From: Microbacterium paludicola
GTDB lineage: Bacteria > Actinomycetota > Actinomycetes > Actinomycetales > Microbacteriaceae
DNA length: 64,000 nt
Assembly (NCBI RefSeq): GCF_015235415.1
Contig: NZ_JADGLL010000001.1
Location: 1-64,000 of the forward strand
Reading direction: 5' to 3'
Part shown: piece after piece, positions 26,801 through 36,479 of the stretch
Layout of the letters: every line of letters begins with the position of its first letter
Position numbering within the stretch: position 1 is the first letter of the stretch
Notes under the pieces: generated by a model
The model's database searches: none
The model's input: the letters and a program-made list of their open reading frames with translations, nothing else
Told to the model about the DNA's origin: nothing
Program-made: the position numbers and the translations under genes

Positions 26801-27465
26801 ACGACCGGCGCATGCAGGAGCGGCGTCTGCGCGACGCGGAGCGCAAGCTCGCCCAGCTCGGCCGGGTGAATCCGCTCGCGCTCGAGGAGTTCGCCGCTCT
26901 CGAGCAGCGCCACAAGTTCCTCACGGAGCAGCTCGACGACCTCGTCCAGACCCGCAAGGACCTGATGACGATCATCGCCGACCTCGACGAGCGCATGCAG
27001 GTCATCTTCGAGGCGGCGTTCGAGGACACGAAGGCGGCGTTCACCGAGGTGTTCCCGATCCTGTTCCCCGGCGGCACCGGATCCATCGCGCTCACCAATC
27101 CGGATGATCTGCTGACGACCGGCATCGAGGTCTCGGTGCGCCCGGTCGGCAAGAAGATCGAGCGGCTGTCCCTGTTGTCGGGCGGCGAGCGGTCGCTCGC
27201 GGCCGTGGCGTTCCTGACCGCGATCTTCAAGGCGCGTCCCAGCCCCTTCTACATCCTCGACGAGGTCGAGGCAGCCCTCGACGACGCGAACCTCGGTCGC
27301 CTGCTCGGTGTGTTCGAGCAGCTGCGGGAGTCGAGCCAGCTCATCGTCATCACGCACCAGAAGCGCACGATGGAGATCGCCGACGCGCTCTACGGTGTGT
27401 CGATGCGCCAGGACGGCGTCTCGGCCGTGGTGGGCCAGCGGATCTCCGAGCGCGCCGCGTCGTGA
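23890..27465 (+). CDS. smc: chromosome segregation protein SMC
   Basis: Condensin ATPase that compacts and segregates the chromosome. The 1191-residue protein has the N-terminal Walker [10 protein letters not shown] at about 31-39, two long coiled-coil arms (about 165-500 and 665-1000, rich in Ala, Glu, Arg heptads), a hinge at about 500-660, and the C-terminal ATPase signature [14 protein letters not shown] with Walker [14 protein letters not shown]. The ATG follows GGAGGAAGGAG. The next gene overlaps its stop by four bases. ftsY, often next to smc, lies 4 kb downstream here. Confidence 0.97.
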   Translation: MHLKSVTLKGFKSFAQPTTFALEPGVTAIVGPNGSGKSNVVDALAWVMGEQGAKTLRGGKMEDVIFAGTATRGPLGRAEVQLTIDNSDGALPIEYSEVTISRTLFRNGASEYAINGESCRLLDVQELLSDSGLGREMHVIVGQGRLDAVLQATPEDRRGFIEEAAGILKHRRRKEKTLRKLEAMEQNLTRLSDLAGEIRRQLKPLGKQAEIAREAQTIAAIVRDAKARLLADEVVQLRAALADHARSEQERHTERLVLQDEVDGVRARIAQLEREQNAEAVDEARRVAFALEQVQERLRGLFTLANQRLALLGADEDPDAVAITVTQAAIDEAREEITEISDGLGAAQDAVQEAARAVVRARGELDALDADIAEQSALVSEHDMTLTALRGSAEAAQSTLAAVRGGVLRQQNALDAADQRRIEAAEELERIDPDHGAEGVVSEGSAAEHQAAYEAAQRETSEAEAELERIREVHRSAEREADALTAKVAALSSALDVQNGAAALIARGGDGVRGLVGDEVHVDAGYEAAIAAVLGPLAEGVLVDSRAAAFSVAQGAGEFGVVDIVIAEAGGGDAELPELPGVVPARQIVRAPEGVLRILSHVAVADDLEAARAAFEAAPEAASRVTVVTRAGEVCTAQTVRAGTGERSRLELQAERDAAAARLAEVRVQVEEYTVLRAEANERLQTARRVAKESLQELREHDAQLAQHAERLNKATVRHEAAVAECERLRTGLAQAQGAVAEAEAKAKAATDELNAALEKPRPILDASARDDYLAALEAAREQEMRARLEVETLRERVRAAEARAVSLERQREREREAAAAAARRAVVRRQQREIAEGVAAELPHLLDSVDRSVTEARLALAEAESARAMVTSELRDLRGKEAGLRERLSGLTESVHGLELQIHEKKLHVTSLLERVSSELGMGEDILVSEYGPDQPVPRDTADIRVADDLVEHAENSAHADSGMPATIPYDRRMQERRLRDAERKLAQLGRVNPLALEEFAALEQRHKFLTEQLDDLVQTRKDLMTIIADLDERMQVIFEAAFEDTKAAFTEVFPILFPGGTGSIALTNPDDLLTTGIEVSVRPVGKKIERLSLLSGGERSLAAVAFLTAIFKARPSPFYILDEVEAALDDANLGRLLGVFEQLRESSQLIVITHQKRTMEIADALYGVSMRQDGVSAVVGQRISERAAS

Positions 27466-28586
27466 CGGCCGTCGAGCGGTTCGACGAGCTGGCGCCGCGG
27501 CTGCGGCGGTGGCCGGACGTCGAGGCGCACGACCTCGTCGCCGCCGACGCGAGCGATCGCCTGATCCTGTCGGAGGCGGGCGACGTCGGGGGCGAGGTGG
27601 TCGTGATCGGCGACCGCTACGGCGCGCTCACGCTGTCATTGCTGGCGGCAGACCCCGACGTGCGGATCCGCGTGCATCAGGACGCGATCACGGGGGAGCG
27701 CGCCCTGGCGGCGAATGCCGAGGAGCTGGGGATGGCGCTCGACCGGGTCACGTCGCACGCGCTCGACGTTGGTCTCGTCGCCGACGCCGAGACCGTGCTG
27801 CTGCAGCTGCCGCGCTCGCTCGATGCGCTCGACGAGATCGCCGGCGTCATCGCGTCGGGCGCCGCCGACGTAGTGCGCGTGGTGGCGGGCGGCCGGGTCA
27901 AGCACATGACGCTCGGCATGAACGACGTGCTCGCACGGCACTTCCAGGCCGTGGCAGCGAGCCGCGGGGTGAGCAAGTCGCGCGTGCTGCGCGCCGCCGG
28001 GCCGATCCGCACGACCGGCGGCGGCTGGCCGCGGGCGCAGGATCATCCGGATCCGGGCCTGACGGTGTGCGCGCACGGCGCCGCGTTCGCCGGGACGTCG
28101 ATCGACATCGGCACGAGGTTCCTGCTCGGGTTCCTCCCCGATATGCGCGAGGCCGAGACGGCGATCGATCTCGCGTGCGGCACGGGCGTGCTCGCGACGA
28201 TGCTCGCGAAGACGCGCCCAGGGATCCGGGTCATCGCCACCGACCAGTCGGCGGCCGCCGTCGCGTCGGCCCGTGCGACCGCCGCGGCGAACGGCGTCGC
28301 GGACCGGATCGACGTCGTGCGCGACGACGGCCTCGCCTCGCAGCCGGACGCATCCGCCGACCTCATCCTGCTCAATCCGCCGTTCCACTCCGGCGCCGCC
28401 GTCACCGACGAGATCGCGCCGAAGCTGTTCGCGGATGCGGCGCGCGTGCTGCGGCCCGGCGGCGAGCTGTGGTGCGTGTTCAACTCGCACCTCGGCTATC
28501 GCCCGATCCTCGAGCGCACGGTGGGCCCGACGCGTCAGGCCGGCCGCAACCCGAAGTTCACGGTGACGGTGAGCACCGGGCGCTGA
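27462..28586 (+). CDS. RlmG/RsmC-type rRNA guanine-N2 methyltransferase
   Basis: A 374-residue protein with the two-domain layout of RlmG and RsmC: a degenerate N-terminal methyltransferase-like domain (about 1-190) and a catalytic C-terminal MTS domain with [16 protein letters not shown] (SAM site) and LLNPPFHSG near 305 (N2-guanine NPPF motif), plus GRNPKFTV near the end. RlmG methylates G1835 of 23S rRNA and RsmC G1207 of 16S rRNA; sequence alone does not decide which. GTG start overlaps the smc stop (GTGA), so it is co-translated. Confidence 0.8.
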   Translation: MTAVERFDELAPRLRRWPDVEAHDLVAADASDRLILSEAGDVGGEVVVIGDRYGALTLSLLAADPDVRIRVHQDAITGERALAANAEELGMALDRVTSHALDVGLVADAETVLLQLPRSLDALDEIAGVIASGAADVVRVVAGGRVKHMTLGMNDVLARHFQAVAASRGVSKSRVLRAAGPIRTTGGGWPRAQDHPDPGLTVCAHGAAFAGTSIDIGTRFLLGFLPDMREAETAIDLACGTGVLATMLAKTRPGIRVIATDQSAAAVASARATAAANGVADRIDVVRDDGLASQPDASADLILLNPPFHSGAAVTDEIAPKLFADAARVLRPGGELWCVFNSHLGYRPILERTVGPTRQAGRNPKFTVTVSTGR

Positions 28587-28605
28587 GGCGGAGTAGCGGC
28601 GCGGC

Positions 28606-28654
28606 TTCGACTCGCTTCGCTCGCTCGGCCCGTTTCGACTCGCTTCGCTCGCTC
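28606..28654. repeat. two direct copies of a TTCGACTCGCTTCGCTCGCTC element
   Basis: A 21-bp unit at 28606-28626 is repeated exactly at 28634-28654 (28-bp period), followed by AACGACCGGT. It sits between the convergent methyltransferase and glgA genes. A related copy occurs at 47628-47661. Such elements resemble REP-like extragenic repeats of Microbacteriaceae. Confidence 0.7.
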
Positions 28655-28717
28655 AACGACCGGTGGGGGTCGATCCTTCGGTCGGCGTGTCTCGACGCCG
28701 CCCCGCCGCCCCGCCGC

Positions 28718-29905
28718 TCAGCCGGCGAGCACGTCGGCGTAGAGGGCGCGGGTGCGGTCGGCGATCGACAGCCACGAGAACTCGCGCTCGGCGCGCAGGC
28801 GGCCCGCCTCGCCCAGCGCGCGTGCGCGATCCGGATCCGCGACCATCTCCGTGAGGGCGGCCGCGAGGTCCGAGACGAAGCGCTCGGGATCGATCGGCGT
28901 GCCGGTGCCGTCGTCGAGCTGCTCGAGCGGCACGATCGTGCCGGTCTCGCCGTGGACGACGACCTCGGGGATGCCTCCCGTGCCGGTGCCGACGACCGGG
29001 GCGCCGCAGGCCATGGCCTCGAGGTTCACGATGCCGAGCGGCTCGTACACCGACGGGCAGACGAACGTCGTCGCGGCGCTCAGCAGCGCGCACAGCTCGT
29101 GACGGGGGAGGTGGCGGTCGATCCACACCACGCCCTCGCGGGTCTGGCGCAGCTCGGCCACCAGCGCCTGGACCTCGGCCATGATCTCGGGGGTGTCCGG
29201 GGCACCGGCGCAAAGCACGAGCTGCACCTCGGGCGGCAGCAGGCGCGCGGCGCGCAGCAGGTAGGGAAGGCCCTTCTGCCGCGTGATGCGCCCGACGAAC
29301 ACGATCGACGGGCGATCCGGATCCATGCCGAGCGACCGCGCCGTGTCCGGATCGTCCACCCGCCGCCACGAGGTCAGGTCGATGCCGTTGTAGATCACCT
29401 TCACGCGTTCCGGATCGAGATCCGGGTACACGCGCAGCAGGTCGCGGCGCATCCCCTCGCTGACGGCGACGACCGCATCGGCGGAGGTGAGCGCGTCGCG
29501 CTCGATCCAGCTGGAGAGGCGGTAGCCGCCGCCCAGCTGCTCGGCCTTCCACGGCCGCAGCGGCTCGAGGCTGTGCGCCGTCGCGACGTGCGGGATGCCG
29601 TGGAGCATCTTCGCCACGTGCCCGGCGAAGTTGGCGTACCACGTGTGCGAGTGGACGAGGTCGGCGCCGACGGCGTCGCGCGCGATCGCGAGATCGACGC
29701 CCATCGTCTGGAGCGCGCCATTCGCGGCCTTGAGCTCGGCAGGCACGTCGTAGGCGTGCACGCCGTGCTCGTCGCGTGCGGCGCCGAAGCAGCGCACCAC
29801 GACCTCGATGTCGCGCCGCAGCGCCGTGACGAGCTCGGCGACGTGGACGCCGGCCCCGCCGTAGATCTCGGGCGGGTACTCGCGGGTGAGGAGGTCGACG
29901 CGCAT
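28718..29905 (-). CDS. glgA: glycogen synthase, actinobacterial GT4 type (GlgA/GlgM)
   Basis: A 395-residue GT-B glycosyltransferase of family GT4, of the Corynebacterium-type glycogen synthase group. N-terminal [16 protein letters not shown] is the sugar-nucleotide entry motif; [11 protein letters not shown] and [16 protein letters not shown] ([12 protein letters not shown]) segments follow, then the E-x7-E catalytic motif [14 protein letters not shown]. In mycobacteria the orthologue (GlgM) mainly makes maltose 1-phosphate from ADP-glucose for the GlgE pathway; the same may hold here. Divergent from glgC, which supplies its ADP-glucose. ATG lies six bases after TAGGTT (leaderless). Confidence 0.88.
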   Translation of the reverse strand: MRVDLLTREYPPEIYGGAGVHVAELVTALRRDIEVVVRCFGAARDEHGVHAYDVPAELKAANGALQTMGVDLAIARDAVGADLVHSHTWYANFAGHVAKMLHGIPHVATAHSLEPLRPWKAEQLGGGYRLSSWIERDALTSADAVVAVSEGMRRDLLRVYPDLDPERVKVIYNGIDLTSWRRVDDPDTARSLGMDPDRPSIVFVGRITRQKGLPYLLRAARLLPPEVQLVLCAGAPDTPEIMAEVQALVAELRQTREGVVWIDRHLPRHELCALLSAATTFVCPSVYEPLGIVNLEAMACGAPVVGTGTGGIPEVVVHGETGTIVPLEQLDDGTGTPIDPERFVSDLAAALTEMVADPDRARALGEAGRLRAEREFSWLSIADRTRALYADVLAG

Positions 29906-29911
29906 GCTGCA

Positions 29912-29991
29912 AACCTAGCGCCGCCGGCGCGAGCAGAAGTGACCGTTTTGGCGAAAACCCGTGTCGGCGAGAGGGGATATCACACTAGTGT
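29912..29991. promoter_or_regulatory. divergent leaderless promoters of glgA and glgC
   Basis: Minus strand TAGGTT (29917-29912) ends six bases before the glgA ATG. Plus strand TAGTGT (29986-29991) ends seven bases before the glgC ATG. Neither start has a Shine-Dalgarno sequence. The whole gap is 93 bases. Confidence 0.6.
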
Positions 29992-29998
29992 CGGCCGT

Positions 29999-31249
29999 AT
30001 GGCGGCGACGACGAAGAAGGTGTTGGGCATCGTCCTCGCGGGGGGAGAGGGCAAGCGGCTCATGCCGCTCACGCTGGATCGCGCGAAGCCGGCGGTCCCG
30101 TTCGGAGGGCACTACCGGCTGATCGACTTCGCGTTGTCGAACCTGATGAACTCGGGCCTGCGGCAGGTGGTCGTGCTGACCCAGTACAAGTCGCACAGCC
30201 TCGACCGGCACATCTCGACCCTGTGGCGCATGAGCGGGCTGTTCAACTCCTATGTCACCTCGGTGCCGGCGCAGCAGCGGCTCGGCAAGCGCTGGTACCT
30301 CGGCTCGGCCGATGCCATCCTGCAGAGCCTCAATCTCATCTATGACGAGAAACCCGACTACGTCGTCGTGGTGGGTGCCGACCACGTCTACCGGATGGAC
30401 TTCGAGCAGATGATCGACGCGCACATCGCGTCGGGCGCCGACTGCACGGTCGCCGCGATCCGCCAGCCGATCGGCCTCGCCAACCAGTTCGGCGTGATCG
30501 ACGTCGACCCGGAGGACCCCGCGACCATCCGCGAGTTCCTGGAGAAGCCGGCCGCTCCCCAGGGGCTTCCCGACTCGCCCGGCGAGGTGCTCGCGTCGAT
30601 GGGCAACTACGTCTTCACGACCGAGGCGCTGATCGAGGCCGTGCGCGCCGACGGCGAGAACACGGAATCCAACCACGACATGGGCGGCGACATCGTGCCC
30701 TACTTCGTCGGACGCGGCAGCGCGGGCGTGTACGACATGAAGAACAACGACGTGCCGGGAAGCACCTCGCGCGACCGGTACTACTGGCGCGACGTGGGGA
30801 CGATCGAGTCGTACTTCGACGCGCACCAGGACCTTATCTCGGTGCTGCCGGTGTTCAACCTGTACAACGACGAGTGGCCGATCTTCAGCCGCCAGGACAA
30901 CATGCCGCCGGCGAAGTTCACGCGCGATGCGCGCGGCACGCTGAGCACGGTGATCGATTCGATCGTGTCGCTCGGCTCGGTGATCTCGGGCGCGCACATC
31001 GAGCGGAGCGTGCTCGGGGCGCGCTCGAGCGTCGAGTCGGGCGCCATGCTGACGGATTCGATCGTCTTCGAGCAGTCCCGCATCGCGGCGGGCGCGACGG
31101 TGCGCCGCGCGATCGTCGACAAGAGTGCGATCGTCGAGCCGGGCGCGAGCATCGGCGTCGATGCCGAGCTGGATCGCTCGCGCGGCTTCACCGTCACCGA
31201 GACCGGGATCACCGTGGTCGGCAAGGGCGTGCGCGTCACGCGCGACTGA
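29999..31249 (+). CDS. glgC: glucose-1-phosphate adenylyltransferase (ADP-glucose pyrophosphorylase)
   Basis: Makes ADP-glucose from ATP and glucose 1-phosphate, the committed step of glycogen synthesis. The 416-residue protein has the nucleotidyltransferase signature [31 protein letters not shown], the sugar-binding [10 protein letters not shown] and FLEKP motifs, [14 protein letters not shown], and a C-terminal left-handed beta-helix of hexapeptide repeats. The reading frame continues far upstream through smc and the methyltransferase region, but the start is fixed by TAGTGT seven bases before this ATG and by homology. Paired with glgA. Confidence 0.94.
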   Translation: MAATTKKVLGIVLAGGEGKRLMPLTLDRAKPAVPFGGHYRLIDFALSNLMNSGLRQVVVLTQYKSHSLDRHISTLWRMSGLFNSYVTSVPAQQRLGKRWYLGSADAILQSLNLIYDEKPDYVVVVGADHVYRMDFEQMIDAHIASGADCTVAAIRQPIGLANQFGVIDVDPEDPATIREFLEKPAAPQGLPDSPGEVLASMGNYVFTTEALIEAVRADGENTESNHDMGGDIVPYFVGRGSAGVYDMKNNDVPGSTSRDRYYWRDVGTIESYFDAHQDLISVLPVFNLYNDEWPIFSRQDNMPPAKFTRDARGTLSTVIDSIVSLGSVISGAHIERSVLGARSSVESGAMLTDSIVFEQSRIAAGATVRRAIVDKSAIVEPGASIGVDAELDRSRGFTVTETGITVVGKGVRVTRD

Positions 31250-31309
31250 CGCGCCGGGCGGCCGCGCTGGGGCGATCGAGGCGCACGAACGCCCACGTAG
31301 GCTTGAGGC

Positions 31310-32191
31310 ATGGCTGAGAAGTGGTCGCTGGGTCGCGCGCTGCGCGGTGTGTTCGTCAGGCCGACGATCGACGAGGACACGTGGGAGACGCTGGAGACCG
31401 CGCTCATCCAGGCCGACTTCGGGCCGGACATCACCGAGCGCATCGTCGATGAGCTGCGAGCGAACGTCGAGCGCTACCGCACGACGGACCCGCGTGACCT
31501 GAACCGCATGCTGCAGGAGACGCTCGAGGAGCGCTTCGCGAAGTACGACACCACGCTGAAGCTCACGGAGCGGCCCGCGGTCGTTCTCGTCGTCGGCGTC
31601 AACGGCGTCGGCAAGACCACCACGATCGGCAAGTTCGCGCACTTCCTGCGCCGCTACGACCGCACGGTCGTCGTCGGCGCGGCGGACACGTTCCGCGCGG
31701 CGGCCGTCGACCAGCTCGCGACGTGGGCCGAGCGCGGGGGCGCGACGATCGTGCGTCCGGATCGCGAGGGCCAGGATCCGGCATCCGTCGCCTTCCAGAC
31801 GATCGATTTCGCCAAGCGCACGGGCACCGAGATCGTGCTCGTCGACACTGCCGGCCGCCTCCACACGAAGGGCGGCCTCATGGACGAGCTCACCAAGATC
31901 CGGCGCGTGATCGAGAAGCAGGCGCCGATCAGCGAGGTGCTGCTGGTGCTCGATGCCACCACGGGTCAGAACGGCGTGATGCAGGCCGAGGCATTCCTGC
32001 AGCACGCGGGCGTCACGGGCCTCGTCATCTCGAAGCTCGACGGCTCCGCCAAGGGTGGGTTCGTGCTCGCCGTGCAGGAGCGGACCGGGATCCCCGTCAA
32101 GCTCCTCGGTCAGGGCGAGGGGATCGGCGACCTCACGGGCTTCACCCCGCACGTGTTCGTGCAGGCCCTTGTCGAGGGCGCCGTCGACTGA
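31310..32191 (+). CDS. ftsY: signal recognition particle receptor FtsY
   Basis: SRP receptor GTPase docking ribosome-SRP complexes at the membrane. The 293-residue protein contains only the N and G domains: N domain about 1-85, P-loop GVNGVGKTTTIGK (about 94-106), AADTFRAAAVDQL, LVDTAGRLHTKGGLMDEL and SKLDGSAKGG. The acidic A domain of E. coli FtsY is absent, as in many actinobacteria, so an N-terminal amphipathic helix (EKWSLGRALRGVFV) probably anchors it. ATG six bases after TAGGCT. Its partner ffh is 24 kb away. Confidence 0.95.
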   Translation: MAEKWSLGRALRGVFVRPTIDEDTWETLETALIQADFGPDITERIVDELRANVERYRTTDPRDLNRMLQETLEERFAKYDTTLKLTERPAVVLVVGVNGVGKTTTIGKFAHFLRRYDRTVVVGAADTFRAAAVDQLATWAERGGATIVRPDREGQDPASVAFQTIDFAKRTGTEIVLVDTAGRLHTKGGLMDELTKIRRVIEKQAPISEVLLVLDATTGQNGVMQAEAFLQHAGVTGLVISKLDGSAKGGFVLAVQERTGIPVKLLGQGEGIGDLTGFTPHVFVQALVEGAVD

Positions 32192-32206
32192 TCCGGCGGG
32201 CGACCG

Positions 32207-32230
32207 GCGCGTCCCGAACACCGGACGCGC
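32207..32230. terminator. hairpin between convergent ftsY and kup
   Basis: GCGCGTCC (32207-32214) pairs with GGACGCGC (32223-32230), loop of eight bases, 15 bases beyond the ftsY stop. It could serve both convergent genes. Confidence 0.55.
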
Positions 32231-32314
32231 GTGATGCTTGTGCGCGTGTCGCGCCTCACCGGCCACATCGGCCCCATCGGTCCGGAGTTCGGAACCGGAT
32301 GAGGGCCTGCCGCG

Positions 32315-34255
32315 TCAGATCTCGACGACCTCGCCCAGCACCACGGTGCGGTTCAGCGGCAGGTTGAAGTGCTCGGCCGCGTCGACGGTGATCCGCGACG
32401 TGGCGAGGAACAGCTTCTTGCGCCACGTCATCATGCGCGGCTTCCGGCCCGCGCGCAGCTCGATCTTCGAGAGGTAGTAGATCGCCTGGTCGAGGTCGAG
32501 CCGGCCGCAGGCGGCCTTCGGCGACACGAGCGCCAGTGCGCGGGGCACATCCGTCACCTCGGCGTAGCCGAAGTTCACGGTGACGTGCGTGATGCCGTCG
32601 CGCGGATCGCCGAGGTCGTCGACGACCACGCGCTGAGTGGACGGCACGCGCGGAACCGTCGCGATATCGACGGACACGATCACGATGTTCTCGTGGCGCA
32701 CATGGTTGTGCCGGACGTTGTCGCGCAGCGCGAGCGGGACCGTCGTCTTGCCGCGGTTCAGGAAGATCGCCGTTCCCGGCACCGTGGCGATCCGATCCGG
32801 ACCTGCGGTGATCTCGGCCATGAAGTCCGACAGCGAGCCCTCCATCTTCGTCCGCTTGCCCGTGATGATCTGGCGGCCCTTCTGCCACGTGGCCATGACA
32901 GCGAACGACGCCAGCGCGATCGCCAGCGGCAGCCACGCGCCGTGCAGGATCTTCGTCAGGTTCGCGGCGACGAACAGCAGCTCGAACGACAGGATGAGCG
33001 CGAGCCCCGTCCACAGCAGCCAGCGCGGCGCCCTCCACGCGCGGAACGCGACGAAGAAGAACAGGATCGTCGTGATCGTGTTCGTGCCGATGGCCGTCAT
33101 CCCGTACGCGTAGGCGAGCGCGGTCGAGCTCTGGAACGTGAAGACGAGCACGAGCACGGCGGCGAGGATGATCCAGTTCACCCACGGCACGTAGATCTGG
33201 CCGTACGTGTCGGTCGACGTGTGCAGGATGCGCAGCCGCGGCAGGTAGCCGAGTTCGGCGGCCTGCGACGCCACCGAGAACGCGCCGCTGATCACCGCCT
33301 GCGAGGCGATCACGGTGGCGGCCGTCGCGAGGATGATCATCGGCACGCGCAGGGCATCCGGGATCAGCAGGAAGAACGGCGACGCGAGCGCATCCTTGTC
33401 GTGCAGGATGAGGGCGCCCTGGCCCATGTAGTTGAGCGTGACGGCGGGAAGCACCACGAAGAGCCAGCCGACCGTGATCGGCTTGCGCCCGAAGTGGCCC
33501 ATGTCGGCGTACAGCGCCTCGGCGCCGGTGAAGCACAGCACGATGGCCGCCAGCGCGAAGAACGCGTAGTGGAAGTGGCCGATGAGGAAGCCGAACGCGT
33601 AGGTCGGCGACAGCGCGACGAGGATCCCGGGCTCCATCAGGATGCCGCCGATGCCGAACAGCGCGATGGCGGCGAACCACACGGTCGTGACGGGCCCGAA
33701 CAGGCGGCCGACCGCGGCGGTGCCGAACTTCTGCGCCGCGAACAGCACGACGATGATCACGACCACGATAGGGATGACGAAGGCCTCGAGATCGGGGTTG
33801 ACGACCTTCAGGCCCTCGACGGCGGACATGACCGAGATGGCGGGAGTGATCATCCCGTCGCCGAGGAACAGGGAGGCGCCGAAGATGCCGAGCACCGCGA
33901 GGCTCGCCATGACGCGGACCCTGCTCTTCATCGCCCACGACCGGATCAGCGTGATGAGCGCCATGATGCCGCCCTCGCCGTGGTTTTCGATGCGCATCGC
34001 GAGCGACACGTACGTGAGCGTGACGATGATCATCATCGACCAGAAGATGAGGGACACGACGCCGTAGACGTTCTCGGGGTCGACGGGAACCGGGTGCGGA
34101 TCCTCGGGGTTGAAGATCGTCTGCAGCGTGTAGATCGGGCTCGTGCCGATGTCGCCGAACACGACGCCGAGCGCCCCGAGGACCAGCGCGAAGCGGACAC
34201 GCTCGCGCACGGTCTGCGGGGTCGTCGTGGGGGTGCGCTCGAGCAGTTGTGTCAC
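32315..34255 (-). CDS. kup: Kup-type potassium transporter
   Basis: Low-affinity K+ uptake system of the KUP/HAK/KT family (K+/H+ symport). The 646-residue protein has about twelve transmembrane segments; the N-terminal signature is GVVFGDIGTSPIYTL, followed by SLIFWSMMIIVTLTYV, the FLGDGMITPAISVMSAVEGL segment and GWLFVVLPAVTLNYMGQGAL, then a cytoplasmic C-domain from about 460. GTG start; TAGGTT lies eight bases upstream on the minus strand. A direct repeat (GTGAGGAT, 11-base period) about 80 bases upstream may bind a response regulator. Confidence 0.95.
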   Translation of the reverse strand: MTQLLERTPTTTPQTVRERVRFALVLGALGVVFGDIGTSPIYTLQTIFNPEDPHPVPVDPENVYGVVSLIFWSMMIIVTLTYVSLAMRIENHGEGGIMALITLIRSWAMKSRVRVMASLAVLGIFGASLFLGDGMITPAISVMSAVEGLKVVNPDLEAFVIPIVVVIIVVLFAAQKFGTAAVGRLFGPVTTVWFAAIALFGIGGILMEPGILVALSPTYAFGFLIGHFHYAFFALAAIVLCFTGAEALYADMGHFGRKPITVGWLFVVLPAVTLNYMGQGALILHDKDALASPFFLLIPDALRVPMIILATAATVIASQAVISGAFSVASQAAELGYLPRLRILHTSTDTYGQIYVPWVNWIILAAVLVLVFTFQSSTALAYAYGMTAIGTNTITTILFFFVAFRAWRAPRWLLWTGLALILSFELLFVAANLTKILHGAWLPLAIALASFAVMATWQKGRQIITGKRTKMEGSLSDFMAEITAGPDRIATVPGTAIFLNRGKTTVPLALRDNVRHNHVRHENIVIVSVDIATVPRVPSTQRVVVDDLGDPRDGITHVTVNFGYAEVTDVPRALALVSPKAACGRLDLDQAIYYLSKIELRAGRKPRMMTWRKKLFLATSRITVDAAEHFNLPLNRTVVLGEVVEI

Positions 34256-34326
34256 GGATGAGGAACCTACGCCGCGCTCACACCGTGGCGGGCCTATCGC
34301 ACGGAATCCACACGGCGCGGCCGCGC

Positions 34327-34345
34327 ATCCTCACGAAATCCTCAC
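34327..34345 (-). promoter_or_regulatory. direct repeat upstream of kup, possible response-regulator site
   Basis: Read on the minus strand, GTGAGGAT occurs twice with an 11-base period (34345-34338 and 34334-34327, plus-strand ATCCTCAC), the spacing used by OmpR/PhoB-type dimers. It lies about 60 bases upstream of the kup -10 box and also within reach of the divergent gene at 34466. Confidence 0.4.
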
Positions 34346-34465
34346 GCCCGCGGTGCCGCATCGACGCCCCGCGCACGCCGTGATCGCGACCGCGGGCGAC
34401 ACGCCCGGCCACCGCGTGAACGGCGCGGCCTACCGGTGGAGTCGCCCTGCTGGTTTCATAGGGAT

Positions 34466-34966
34466 ATGGCGATCGAACACGACTTCTTCGGCCTTCTGGA
34501 GTCCGGCCCGGACGGCTCCATCTTCTGGTCGGAGAACGTCGAGCTCGGCGACCAGAGCGTGACCGTCGATCTGACCGCACCCGACCAGAACGACGTGTCC
34601 CCGGCGGCCCTGGATGCGGCCGCCTCCATGGTGTCCGCCCTCGAGGAGCTCGACCGGCGCGCGCGCGAGGCGATGCTCGCCGAGGTGGACAACCGCGCCA
34701 GCGAGGTGACCGAGTACATCCTGATGCAGCAGACCACGCTGGGGGACGAACTCGAGGACTTCCTCGTCGACATCAGCGGCGATCCGGCGGTCGACATCAT
34801 CCGCTCGCTGCAGCTGATGAGCATGACGATCCTCGCCGACGAGCACGGCGGGCAGGATCCGTTCGCGGTGCTCGAGTACGCCCTCGACCCCGACGCGGCC
34901 GACGACGTGCTGCTTATCAACCTCAGCTCGGACGGCACGGTGCTGTCGGTCACCAGCGCCGACTGA
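34466..34966 (+). CDS. DUF2004-like protein of unknown function
   Basis: A 166-residue, strongly acidic cytoplasmic protein (many Asp and Glu). The opening IEHDFFGLLES...FWSENVELGDQSVTVDL resembles the DUF2004 family, whose members have a short FG-L/W motif followed by an immunity-protein-like fold; no function is known. The ATG was chosen over an in-frame ATG ten codons upstream because homology begins here and a CATAGGGAT -10-like sequence is directly upstream. It is divergent from kup, and its last 17 bases overlap the end of the convergent ABC transporter gene. Family assignment is from memory and moderate. Confidence 0.6.
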   Translation: MAIEHDFFGLLESGPDGSIFWSENVELGDQSVTVDLTAPDQNDVSPAALDAAASMVSALEELDRRAREAMLAEVDNRASEVTEYILMQQTTLGDELEDFLVDISGDPAVDIIRSLQLMSMTILADEHGGQDPFAVLEYALDPDAADDVLLINLSSDGTVLSVTSAD

Positions 34967-36479
34967 CGCGCGAGGCCGTCGCCGCGGCGATCAGCTCGCG
35001 CGTGAACGCGTGAGCCGGGGCGGCGAACACGGCCTCGGTCTCACCCCGCTCGACGATCCGGCCGTGGCGCATCACGACGATGCGGTCGCTGACCCGTCGC
35101 ACGACGGCGAGGTCGTGCGAGATGAACACGATCGTCAGGCCATCCCGGCGCTGCAGGTCCAGCAGCAGGTCGAGGATGCCCGCCTGGGTCGTCACGTCGA
35201 GGGCCGACACCGGTTCGTCGCACACGAGGACATCGGGCCGGGCGGCGAGGGCGCGCGCGATCGCCACGCGCTGGCGCTGGCCGCCGGAGAGCGACGCGGG
35301 GCGCCGCCGCAGGAGCGACGCGTCGAGGCCGACGCGGGCGAGCAGCTCGGCGGGTGCCAGAGCGTCGTCGCGGCGCGCGTGACGCAGGATGCGCTCGACC
35401 GTGTGGCGCGGATCGAATGCACCCAGCGGATCCTGCGGCACGAGCCGCACGCGCACGTCCTCAGCGCGCTCGACGGCGCCGGCATCGGGCCGTTCGAGCC
35501 CGATGAGCAGCCGCGCGAGGGTCGACTTGCCCGATCCGGATTCGCCGACCACGCCGAGCACCTCTCCGGCGCGCACCGTGACGTCGACCTCGTCGACCGC
35601 CGGCACCGCGCCGCCGGGCCCGGCGTAGCGGCGGACGAGGCCGTGCCCGTCGAGCACCGCGGGGCCGGGCTCGGTGGCGTGCCCCTGCTTCGGCCCGCGC
35701 GGCGCCGCGGCGAGCAGAGCGCGCGTCGCCTCCTGCTCGGGCGCGGTGAGGAGCCGATCCGCCGGCCCCTGCTCGACGACGCGGCCCTCCGCGAGCACCG
35801 CGATCCGGTCGGCGATGCGGGCGACGGCCGTGAGGTCGTGGCTGATCAGGATGAGGCCCGTGCCCTCGTCCCGGAGGCGGCCGAGGAGGTGGAGCACGCG
35901 CACCGCGGTGGTCGCATCCAGCGCCGTGGTGGGCTCGTCGGCGATGACGAGGGGCGCGCCGCCGACGATCGCCGAGGCGATCAGACTGCGCTGTCGCATC
36001 CCCCCGGAGAGGTCGCCGGGACGCTGACGCAGGCGGGCCGCGGCCTCCGGGCGCCCGGGGCCACCGAGGGGGAGCCCGGCGGCGTCGAGGGCATCCAGCA
36101 CCCTGCCTCGCCGCTCGGCGCGTCGCATGCCGCGCACCGCGAGCGTCTCGCCGACCTCGGCGCCGATCGTGCGGAGCGGGTCGAGCGATTGCAGGGCATC
36201 CTGCAGGACGAGCGACACCTGGCCGCCGCGCAGGGTGCGCCAGGAAGCCTCCGACGCGCGCAGCATGTCGCGGTCGCCGATCTCGAACGCGTCGGCCGTG
36301 ACGCGGGCGCGTTCCCTGCGGACGAGGCCGAGGATCGTACGGGCGAGGACCGATTTCCCCGCCCCCGATTCGCCGACGATGGCGAGCACCTCGCCCGGCG
36401 CCACGTCGAGGTCGATCCCGCGCAGCACCTCGGCGCCGCCGAGGGCGACGCGGAGATCCCGGATCCGCAGGAGGCTCAC
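34950..36479 (-). CDS. peptide/nickel-type ABC importer, fused double ATP-binding subunit
   Basis: A 509-residue protein carrying two nucleotide-binding domains of the OppD/OppF (DppD/DppF) kind. First: Walker A GESGAGKSVLA (about 36-46), signature LSGGMRQRS, Walker B LVIADEPTTALD. Second: GESGSGKSTLARL (about 300), LSGGQRQRVAIARAL, VLVCDEPVSALD. Energises import by the two permeases encoded just upstream. GTG start overlaps the permease stop (GTGA). The fusion of two ATPase subunits replaces the usual separate genes. Substrate could be oligopeptides, dipeptides, nickel or similar; not resolvable. Confidence 0.88.
   Translation of the reverse strand: MSLLRIRDLRVALGGAEVLRGIDLDVAPGEVLAIVGESGAGKSVLARTILGLVRRERARVTADAFEIGDRDMLRASEASWRTLRGGQVSLVLQDALQSLDPLRTIGAEVGETLAVRGMRRAERRGRVLDALDAAGLPLGGPGRPEAAARLRQRPGDLSGGMRQRSLIASAIVGGAPLVIADEPTTALDATTAVRVLHLLGRLRDEGTGLILISHDLTAVARIADRIAVLAEGRVVEQGPADRLLTAPEQEATRALLAAAPRGPKQGHATEPGPAVLDGHGLVRRYAGPGGAVPAVDEVDVTVRAGEVLGVVGESGSGKSTLARLLIGLERPDAGAVERAEDVRVRLVPQDPLGAFDPRHTVERILRHARRDDALAPAELLARVGLDASLLRRRPASLSGGQRQRVAIARALAARPDVLVCDEPVSALDVTTQAGILDLLLDLQRRDGLTIVFISHDLAVVRRVSDRIVVMRHGRIVERGETEAVFAAPAHAFTRELIAAATASRVSRRW

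Noticed and set aside
23734..27357. A 1207-codon open frame on the minus strand opposite smc
   Set aside because: It is the mirror frame of a GC-rich Glu/Ala/Arg coding sequence; its product is Arg/Asp/His-rich low-complexity sequence with no recognisable motif, whereas the plus strand encodes a full SMC.
28600..28660. CRISPR-like short repeats
   Set aside because: Only two direct copies with a 7-base spacer, and a dispersed relative elsewhere; no cas genes.
34256..34465. c-di-AMP (ydaO/kimA) riboswitch upstream of kup
   Set aside because: The leader after the likely start site is only a few bases long and conserved ydaO elements were not found.
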